A stretch of 64,000 nt of DNA from Leptolyngbya ohadii IS1 (GTDB lineage Bacteria; Cyanobacteriota; Cyanobacteriia; Elainellales; Elainellaceae), in NCBI RefSeq assembly GCF_002215035.1, contig NZ_NKFP01000001.1, positions 1,051,501 through 1,115,500 of the forward strand, read 5' to 3'. Positions 8,672-15,310 of the stretch are shown piece by piece (position 1 is the stretch's first letter; every line of letters begins with the position of its first letter). The translations under genes and the position numbers were made by a program. Below the pieces are notes generated by a model that saw only the letters and a program-made list of their open reading frames with translations, was not told the origin of the DNA and made no database searches.

Positions 8672-10654
8672 CTACAGCCCAGGTCGGAGAATCTTTTCGA
8701 CTAACGTAGGAAGCCATCGCTGTAGCACTAACAGCAGTTTTACTTTGCCAATGGGTATCTCATAATAATGCTGCAAGTTAGGGTGACACCAGGCATGGCA
8801 AAAATCCCCCCAAAACTCATCCACTAAAGCATCCGGGGTAATCTTGCCTTTTCCTCGTCCAGCGGTCATGGGCGTATCTACCAAAGGCGCAATTACCTCA
8901 AAGACTTTGACTGAAGTGGCTTCTAACTGCCAGCGTAATGCTTTTGTGGCAATATGCAGTCCGGCTTTACTGCCGCAATAAACCGGGGCAGTCTGCTTAG
9001 GAACCAGTCCTAACCCAGAAGATACGTTGACGATCGCCGCTTTGGGCTTTATCAATAACTGCGGTAGCATCAACTTTATCAACTGCAACGGTGCAATCAA
9101 ATTGGTTTTTAATTCTGTTTCGATGAACTCAACGGGAACGGTTTGATCAACAAAATCATAGTTGTATTGAATGCCTGCGTTGTTGATCATAATATTCACA
9201 TCGGAATAGCGATCCACTAATTTTTGTAATGCTTCCAGATCTGCCATATCCGCAACTTCGGCGATCATTTCTGGATAATCAGCCTGCACGTTTGCGAGTT
9301 TTTCGGCATTGCGTCCAGTAATGATGACCCGATTTCCTGTTTGTAAGAACCGTTTGGCAAATGCGAGTCCAATCCCAGATGATCCTCCGGTAATTAAAAC
9401 GGTGTTGCCACTGATGAGACGTTTTGGCAGTGTTTTCGAGACGTGTTGTACGGCAAAACCTGCTAATAGCATTGCGATCGCCCCAAATCCATAGGGAGTA
9501 ATGGGATGAACGCTTTGATAGAGCCACCCTGCGAACAACGAAGCGATCACCCGCGCCAATGCCTGGATCGTTTGCAGACTGCTGTTAATGCGTCCTTGCA
9601 AACTTACACCCACACTGGTCGAAATTAATCCAGTGAGTGCTGTTTCAGCGATCGGTTGCCCCAACCCGACCAGTACACTACCGACATAGAGAAACACAGC
9701 AGAACCGGACAGGGGAAACAGGCTATAAGCTACAAAAGCAAGACTTGCCAACTCAGTTCCCATCACAGCCAAACGAATTTCACCGAATTGGGGAATCAGT
9801 TTTGGAATGACGATCGCTTGAGTGAACACACTCACGAGACCAAACAGGGCAAACAGCGGCGCAATTTGTTCCGGTGTCCAGCCGAATCGTTCACTCGCAA
9901 GGGCAGGCAGATTTGAGATCAGAGCAAACATCGCGAGATTCACCAGAAAAAAGCTGGCAACCAGTCGCCGCAACTGGGGCAGTGTCAGACTGAGCCGCAA
10001 CTGGGTGAAGGGATTGAGGTGTCGCCAGTGGGGGAGGTGCGATCGCTGCGTGCCCGGTAAGGTTTCTGGCATGGCAACGTAGCCCCACACCAACGCCATC
10101 AGAAACGCGATCGCAACAAAATACACCGGGGCAACAGGACTCAACCGAGACAAAATACCGCTCACGATCGGACCCACGATCAGCCCCAACGCGATCGCCG
10201 CACTCACCCAGGAGAAGGCACGAGTTCGCTGCTGGGGTGTTGTTGTGTCGGCAATGGTGGCAAAAACGGTACTGGCAACCCCATCGCTTAATCCCACGAT
10301 CGCCCATCCGAGAATCATGATTCCCAGCGTTGCCCCTGATGCAAATAAGAAATAGCCCAGCGTGGCTCCCAGTAAGCTGATCAGCATCATGGTTCGCCGC
10401 CCGCGAGCATCGCTGAGTGCGCCAATGCCGGGTAAGGTCAGGAACTGCGAGAAAGAGAACGTTGCATAGAGCAATCCCACTTCCCAGGCGGTTCCACCGT
10501 ATTGTCTAACCAGGGTGGGTAAAAGCGGATTGAGGACTCCAAACCCTAAGAATGCGAGAAACCCACAGTACAGGATAAACGGACTTAACCGAATCAAGGC
10601 GCGATCGCCCTGCAAACCGCTAGAGGGCTGAGATGACCAATGTTTCTGAACCAT
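8672..10654 (-). CDS. MFS transporter fused to a short-chain dehydrogenase/reductase
   Basis: One uninterrupted 660-codon frame. Residues ~20-405 are a 12-helix major facilitator of the TetA/MdtG drug-efflux type, with the loop motif GALSDARGRRTMM between helices 2 and 3. Residues ~412-660 are a complete classical SDR of the DltE-like group: TGGSSGIG cofactor loop at 422, NNAG, catalytic Ser in VNVSSGLG, and YxxxK at Y559/K563. The SDR normally starts with its own Met about eight residues before TGG. Here the linker LPKRLISGNTVLI joins it directly to the last transmembrane segment. The upstream gene for a Crp-type regulator ends 64 bp away on the same strand. An efflux pump coupled to a redox step on its substrate is an inference. 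Confidence 0.85.
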   Translation of the reverse strand: MVQKHWSSQPSSGLQGDRALIRLSPFILYCGFLAFLGFGVLNPLLPTLVRQYGGTAWEVGLLYATFSFSQFLTLPGIGALSDARGRRTMMLISLLGATLGYFLFASGATLGIMILGWAIVGLSDGVASTVFATIADTTTPQQRTRAFSWVSAAIALGLIVGPIVSGILSRLSPVAPVYFVAIAFLMALVWGYVAMPETLPGTQRSHLPHWRHLNPFTQLRLSLTLPQLRRLVASFFLVNLAMFALISNLPALASERFGWTPEQIAPLFALFGLVSVFTQAIVIPKLIPQFGEIRLAVMGTELASLAFVAYSLFPLSGSAVFLYVGSVLVGLGQPIAETALTGLISTSVGVSLQGRINSSLQTIQALARVIASLFAGWLYQSVHPITPYGFGAIAMLLAGFAVQHVSKTLPKRLISGNTVLITGGSSGIGLAFAKRFLQTGNRVIITGRNAEKLANVQADYPEMIAEVADMADLEALQKLVDRYSDVNIMINNAGIQYNYDFVDQTVPVEFIETELKTNLIAPLQLIKLMLPQLLIKPKAAIVNVSSGLGLVPKQTAPVYCGSKAGLHIATKALRWQLEATSVKVFEVIAPLVDTPMTAGRGKGKITPDALVDEFWGDFCHAWCHPNLQHYYEIPIGKVKLLLVLQRWLPTLVEKILRPGL

Positions 10655-10718
10655 GAGAATTGATGATGCTGACTAATTTCTTTGTATCGTCAGGCGATCG
10701 CACCGTCATTAACATAGG

Positions 10719-11309
10719 TTAATCTGCGTTAAGAGACTTGCGAATGCGGCTCAGGGACACTGGAGAAATGCCAAGATAGGATGCAATGTGATACTGCTTA
10801 ACGCGATTTTCTAAATCAGGATATTCCGCCAGAAACGTTTGATACCTCGTCGTCGCATCGTCCAGCAGCAATTCTGCTTCCCGCTTCTCTTTTTTGATAA
10901 ATAACCCTTCTACCAGGCGATGGCTGATCGTTTGCCAGCAAGCGTGTTCTGCACAAAGCTGCTGGTATGCTTGATAATCCACCACCAAAAGAAACGTATC
11001 CTCCAAGGCTTCAATAAAAAAACGCGCAGGTTGGTTCAACAGCAGGGCACTATACGCGGCAACAAAATGATTTTCCGGACAGAAGGCTTTAGTGAATTCA
11101 ACGCCTGCCGAGTTGACATAGTAAAGCCGTATCAGCCCTGAAACCACAAATCCAATTTGAGTTGGTCTTTCACCCGCCTGAATGAAAAACTGCCCCGCAG
11201 ACAAACTGGAAGGACGAAAAATCTCTGACAGCTTCTCCATTTGATGATCAGGAAGAGCCGTGATTGATTGTAGAACGCCGATGAGTTGATGATAGAAGGG
11301 GTTTACCAT
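10719..11309 (-). CDS. Crp/Fnr-family transcriptional regulator
   Basis: A 196-residue protein with an N-terminal cyclic-nucleotide-binding fold (about 25-120), seen in LSAGQFFIQAGERPTQIGFV followed by SGLIRLYYVNSAGVEFTKAF. A C-terminal HTH lies in IASYLGISPVSLSRIRKSL. The arginine that contacts cAMP phosphate in Crp is not evident, so the ligand is unknown. Proteins of this compact type often control a neighbouring efflux or oxidoreductase gene. Here the MFS-SDR gene lies immediately downstream on the same strand, probably in one operon. No operator could be defined. Confidence 0.82.
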   Translation of the reverse strand: MVNPFYHQLIGVLQSITALPDHQMEKLSEIFRPSSLSAGQFFIQAGERPTQIGFVVSGLIRLYYVNSAGVEFTKAFCPENHFVAAYSALLLNQPARFFIEALEDTFLLVVDYQAYQQLCAEHACWQTISHRLVEGLFIKKEKREAELLLDDATTRYQTFLAEYPDLENRVKQYHIASYLGISPVSLSRIRKSLNAD

Positions 11310-11334
11310 GAAAAACTGAGACGACGAACCTGAA

Positions 11335-11628
11335 TCAGAAATTCCCAGTCAATATTTTACGGAATACGACCTTATCCTCGCTGGCTGCATAAAAGTCACG
11401 AATTCGTGCCTCTTCCTCATAACCATACTTCTTGTAGAATGCTTGCGCCAGGTCAAAGCTTGCTAACGTTTCCACCAGTAGCATTCGTCCACCGCACGCC
11501 TTCAACGTTTCTTCGACGTAGTGCAATAGCTCGCCACCCTGTCCCTGCCCCTGATAATCGGGCTGAATCGCGATCAGTTGCAGATTCCAGGTCTGATCCG
11601 TCATCCGTTCGGGTTCACAGTAAGCCAC
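11335..11628 (-). pseudogene. GNAT acetyltransferase lacking its N-terminal part
   Basis: The frame encodes the second half of a GNAT fold: WNLQLIAIQPDYQGQGQGGE with the Q-x-x-G-x-G acetyl-CoA loop, then LLVETLASFDLAQAFYKKYG, the typical C-terminal block. About 50 residues that should precede it are absent. Upstream, the same frame continues only to PLSWQPPEPIGVAY before a TGA that lies inside the first CRISPR repeat. A GTG at 11628 could allow a 97-residue product, but this would lack the first strands. The gene therefore appears to have been cut at the CRISPR boundary. Confidence 0.7.
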
Positions 11629-11661
11629 TCCAATCGGCTCAGGCGGTTGCCAGGAGAGGGG

Positions 11662-12811
11662 GTTTCAATCCCTGAAAGGGTTTGGTAATGATCGTCGCCG
11701 CGATCGGATGCCTGCAAGCTCACGGCTACACCTCCGGTTTCAATCCCTGAAAGGGTTTGGTAATGATCGCCGCCAATTACGGTGGATGCCGCGCCCGCGC
11801 CGCTGGGTTTCAATCCCTGAAAGGGTTTGGTAATGAACGTCGCCGCGGGGTAGCTTCAAGCGAGCCGGGAAAGCCTTCGACGTTTTAATCCCTGAAAGGG
11901 TTTGGTAATGATCGTCGCCCAGAATCGCTCCCAACTTCTCATAAGAATCAATCCGGTTTCAATCCCTGAAAGGGTTTGGTAATGTTCGTCGCCACGTGGT
12001 CGATTCAAGCCAACCGGGAAAGACTTCAACGTTTCAATCCCTGAAAGGGTTTGGTAATGATCGTGGCCGTGAGGTTGTAGGCACCTTGCCCCCCACTTCC
12101 CCCGGTTTCAATCCCTGAAAGGGTTTGGTAATGCTCGTCGCCTTTCGCATCCTTCGATCCATGCTTCGCAGTCACCCAAGTTTCAACCCCTGAAAGGGTT
12201 TGGTAATGATCGTCGCCCGCCGTCTAACTCATCCTCGTCAATTTGGCGAATCACACGTTTCAATCCCTGAAAGGGTTTGGTAATGATCATCGCCTTGGAA
12301 TACTCTTTGTCGTTCAGCCATCGCTGGATGTTTCAATCCCTGAAAGGGTTTGGTAATGGTCGTCGCCCTGGTCAAAAATCGCCCGTGTCAATTCCTCGAT
12401 CGTGTTTCAATCCCTGAAAGGGGTTGGTAATGATCGTCGCCGTGGAGCCTGTAGCAGTGAATGCCGGGGTGTCGATCGTTTCAATCCCTGAAAGGGTTTG
12501 TTAATGATCGTCGCCCGCTAAATTGAACCAGCTTACTGTTTTCGCCTCCCGTTTCAATCCCTGAAAGTGTTTGGTAATGATCGTCGCCAAAACTGTCAAA
12601 GGCGATGCGTGACAACGGGTGGGTTTCAATCCCTGAAAGGGTTTGGGAATGATCGTCGCCGCTTGAGAGATTTCGAAGGTTCGTGCCTGGCAGTCATCCA
12701 AGTTTCAATCCCTGAAAGGGTTTGGTAATGATCGTCGCCGCCAAATCTTGACGTTATAGCGTTATAGTGTGTAGTTTCAATCCCTGAAAGGGTTTGGTAA
12801 TGATCGTCGCC
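11662..12811 (-). CRISPR. CRISPR array, 16 repeats of 38 bp and 15 spacers, no cas genes in the window
   Basis: On the plus strand each repeat begins GTTTCAATCCCTGAAAGGG and ends GATCGTCGCC. Read on the minus strand the repeat ends ATTGAAAC, the usual 8-base 5' handle, so transcription is probably from right to left with the leader beyond 12811. Repeat starts are 11662, 11737, 11807, 11882, 11956, 12031, 12105, 12180, 12257, 12330, 12404, 12478, 12551, 12623, 12702 and 12774. Spacers are 32-41 bp, mostly 34-37. The stem is CCCT/AGGG. Repeats 1, 15 and 16 are identical. Each of the other thirteen differs from these by exactly one base. The repeat style (ATTGAAAC end) is common to type I and III systems. 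The subtype cannot be set without cas genes. Confidence 0.97.
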
Positions 12812-13168
12812 GGCGGGAGCCTGAAATTATTGCTATATGTAGTTTTCGAGGTTCAGTTGCGCGGATTAATCTAAATCTTAGCATTTGGGGTTGTGGGAGT
12901 GGCAACATTTTCTTGAACGAAGGGTAGATAAGACAGGCGGAGCAAGCTTTCCAGGCGTTGCGCGGATCACATTTCCTATCGATCCTCTGAAATCCCTGTG
13001 CTATCAGTTATGCCAGCCATTCTCAACCGCGATAGCTAAAACACCTACCCCTCCGCGCATTAAACAAAGCAAACAGGCGCATTCTGGCAAATCTTCCTTC
13101 AGTCCGTTTACTATAGCAAGCTCTCCAGAACAAGGCTTGCTGGAGAGCAAGTGAGGACGGTTATGAAG
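12812..13168 (-). promoter_or_regulatory. Probable CRISPR leader and flanking non-coding region
   Basis: If the array is transcribed on the minus strand, this side holds the leader. Bases 12812-12900 are moderately AT-rich (AAATTATTGCTATATGTAG and GGATTAATCTAAATCTTAGC) and lack coding character. Beyond 12900 the sequence up to the IS3 element holds no supported gene. Confidence 0.45.
13120..13148. repeat. Hairpin GCTCTCCAG / CTGGAGAGC
   Basis: A perfect 9-bp stem with an 11-base spacer lies 20 bp before the IS3 left end. There is no U-tract on either strand. It could be a transcriptional or insertion-target structure. Confidence 0.45.
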
Positions 13169-13231
13169 TGGTCCCCAAAAACTGGACAGGTAGCTAAGCT
13201 CTGAACGTCCTACTTATGCTAGAGGTAGTTT

Positions 13232-13549
13232 ATGGCAAATAAACGCAAACAATACAGTGCCCAATTCAAGGCTAAAGTCGCTCTTGCTGCAATTCGAGGT
13301 GAGAAGACGGTTGCAGAGTTAGCAAGCCAGTATGAAGTTCATCCGACGATGATCAACAACTGGAAACGGCAACTGCTGGAAGGAGCGAGCAACGTCTTCG
13401 AGTCTGGTAGTGCTACTCCCCCTGCACTGGGCGACCAGCAGGCGCAGATTGATGAACTGTACCAGCAGATTGGACAACTCAAGGTGGAACGAGATTTTTT
13501 AGCCAACAGGTCAGCACAGTTGGGCTTGAAGCTCGAAAAGCCCTGGTGA
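13232..13549 (+). CDS. IS3-family transposase OrfA
   Basis: A 105-residue HTH protein. RKQYSAQFKAKVALAAIRGE and ELASQYEVHPTMINNWKRQL form the winged helix, and a leucine-zipper-like segment is in IDELYQQIGQLKVERDFL. A TTTTTT run at 13495-13500 within the slippery string A-TTT-TTT-A lies near the end. A -1 slip there leads into the orfB frame through FSQQVSTVGLEARKALVIAD without a stop, giving an OrfAB fusion as in other IS3 elements. Without slippage it ends 4 bp into orfB. Confidence 0.9.
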   Translation: MANKRKQYSAQFKAKVALAAIRGEKTVAELASQYEVHPTMINNWKRQLLEGASNVFESGSATPPALGDQQAQIDELYQQIGQLKVERDFLANRSAQLGLKLEKPW

Positions 13550-14373
13550 TAGCTGACCATCCTGACCTCAGTATTGTGCAGCAATGTCGATTGCTCCAAC
13601 TTGCCCGTTCCAGCCTGTATTATCAGCCGAAAACCCCGTCAGATGAGGAGTTAGAGTTACTGCGCCTGATTGACCAGCAGTATTTAGAAACCCCCTTCTA
13701 TGGCAGTCGCAAGATGACAGTTTTCCTGCAACAACAGGGCTATCGCATTAATCGCAAACGAACGCAGCGATTAATGCGACAGCTTGGACTCCAGGTGATC
13801 TATCCCAAGCCAAACTTGAGCAAGCCCCACCCAGAACATCGGGTTTATCCCTATCTGCTACGAGACTTGGCGGTAACAACACCGAATCAAGTTTGGTGTA
13901 CCGACATCACTTATTTGCCTGTACTCAAAGGACACTTTTATCTGGTTGCCATCATGGATTGGTATAGCCGCAAAGTGCTGACATGGCGCATCTCAAACAC
14001 AATGGACGTAGGGTTCTGCCTGGATGCTCTCCAACAGGCACTATCAGACTATGACAAGCCGGAGATTTTTAATTCTGATCAAGGCAGCCAGTTCACAGCG
14101 AATGCGTTCACAGGTTGCCTCAAAGCGGCTGAGGTAAACATTAGCATGGATGGACGAGGGCGATGTCATGACAATATCTTTATTGAACGGTTGTGGCGGT
14201 CGATAAAGTACGAGTTAATTTACCTGAAGGCATTTGAGGATGGAAGACATCTATATCAGGAGGTTGGGCAATGGTTTGAATGGTACAACCAGGAGAGATT
14301 CCATCAAGCACTGGAATACAAAACACCAAATCAGGTGTATTATCAAGACAACGATATTGAGAACGTAAGTTAG
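13546..14373 (+). CDS. IS3-family transposase OrfB (integrase domain)
   Basis: 275 residues. The N-terminal HTH_21-like part YGSRKMTVFLQQQGYRINRK precedes the rve integrase core. The DDE residues are visible as VWCTDITYLPVLKG, EIFNSDQGSQFTANAF and NIFIERLWRSIKYELIYLKA. It begins at a GTG overlapping the end of orfA and can also be produced as the OrfAB fusion by -1 frameshifting. The reading frame is intact. Confidence 0.92.
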   Translation: MIADHPDLSIVQQCRLLQLARSSLYYQPKTPSDEELELLRLIDQQYLETPFYGSRKMTVFLQQQGYRINRKRTQRLMRQLGLQVIYPKPNLSKPHPEHRVYPYLLRDLAVTTPNQVWCTDITYLPVLKGHFYLVAIMDWYSRKVLTWRISNTMDVGFCLDALQQALSDYDKPEIFNSDQGSQFTANAFTGCLKAAEVNISMDGRGRCHDNIFIERLWRSIKYELIYLKAFEDGRHLYQEVGQWFEWYNQERFHQALEYKTPNQVYYQDNDIENVS

Positions 14374-14456
14374 AACGATACAGAGAATGAAAGTAACCCC
14401 TAGTTCTAGAGCTTAGCCTAGCTCCAAAGTTGTCCAGTCGATGGGGTCCACCTTAT

Positions 14457-15300
14457 TATGTCGCAAAAATGGGCCAATGGTAGGGTAGGTAAGCCCAACC
14501 TTGCCTTTTCCTCCTCCGATGTCTACTGCTTCTCTGTTCAAATGGCGGCACTTTCTGCCCGAAATCATCCTGCTCAATGTGCGGTGGTATTGCCGTTACT
14601 CCTTGAGCTATCGAGATTTAGAGGAAATGATGCAGGAGCGAGGGGTGGCGGTAGACCACTCGACGATCAACCGTTGGGTGTTGAAGTATGCTCCGAAACT
14701 GGACAAACGCATTCGCCCCCATCTTAAGCCTACCAATGACTCGTGGCGCGTGGACGAAACTTACATCAAGGTCAAGGGCGTGTGGAAGTATCTCTATCGC
14801 GCCGTGGATTTCCAGGGCAATACCCTGGACTTTATGCTTAGCGCCAAGCGGGATGCGAAAGCTGCCGCCCGATTCTTTCGCAAAGTCCTGAAAGCTCAGC
14901 ACACTCAAACTCCACGAGTCATTACCGTTGATAAAAATGCGGCTTATCCGATCGCGGTCGAGACGTTGAAAGGGGATAAGATAATCGACAAGGAGACCCA
15001 ACTGAGGCAGAGCAAGTATCTCAACAACACTGTTGAGCAGGATCATCGACACATCAAGCGCATTGTGAAGCCGATGATGGGGTTTAAGTCGTTCAATAGT
15101 GCAAGAAGAACGTTGAGCGGGATTGAAGTGATGAATATAATCCGCAAAGGGCAGGTGAATGGAATTGCTCAGGGGGATAGTGTCTCTCAAACTAAATTTA
15201 TTGAAGCACTCTTTGGAATTGCTGTTTAAGGAAATGCAAATGATACCGATCGTTTCTCCTTAAACCGTTTTTGCGACACAACCGTTTTTGCGACACAACC
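14457..15300 (+). mobile_element. IS6-family insertion sequence, second member
   Basis: The left end is a damaged repeat (TTATGTCGCAAAAATGG) directly abutting the IS3 element. The right end CGTTTTTGCGACACAAC occurs twice in tandem (15266-15282 and 15283-15299). The transposase between them is on the plus strand and intact. Confidence 0.8.
14519..15229 (+). CDS. IS6-family transposase
   Basis: The start at 14519 (MSTASLFKWRHFLPEIILLN) fits the family and the other copies. An ATG 18 bp upstream is less likely. The DDE set is WRVDETYIKVKG, VITVDKNAAYP and TVEQDHRHIKR. The protein is ~236 residues, normal for IS6. The C-terminus FIEALFGIAV matches the orphan fragment ending at 8576, which defines what the C-terminus of this group should look like. 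Confidence 0.9.
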   Translation: MSTASLFKWRHFLPEIILLNVRWYCRYSLSYRDLEEMMQERGVAVDHSTINRWVLKYAPKLDKRIRPHLKPTNDSWRVDETYIKVKGVWKYLYRAVDFQGNTLDFMLSAKRDAKAAARFFRKVLKAQHTQTPRVITVDKNAAYPIAVETLKGDKIIDKETQLRQSKYLNNTVEQDHRHIKRIVKPMMGFKSFNSARRTLSGIEVMNIIRKGQVNGIAQGDSVSQTKFIEALFGIAV

Positions 15301-15310
15301 GCCAAACAAC

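Larger units (their letters stand above)
13169..14450 (+). mobile_element. IS3-family insertion sequence
   Basis: A 1282-bp element with terminal repeats TGGTCCCCAAAAACTGGACA (left) and, on the minus strand at the right end, TGGACCCCATCGACTGGACA. It contains the two overlapping genes orfA and orfB. It abuts the IS6 element on its right with no intervening host sequence. A 3-bp target duplication is not evident. Confidence 0.9.

Noticed and set aside
11601-12701. Several short frames with repeated HYQTLSGIET- or IIPKPFQGLK-like words
   Set aside because: They are translations of the CRISPR repeats and spacers. The repeated words are the repeat itself.
12885-13154. 89-codon plus-strand frame right of the CRISPR array
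   Set aside because: No family resemblance, no ribosome site, and the composition is like non-coding DNA. It ends in the hairpin before IS3.
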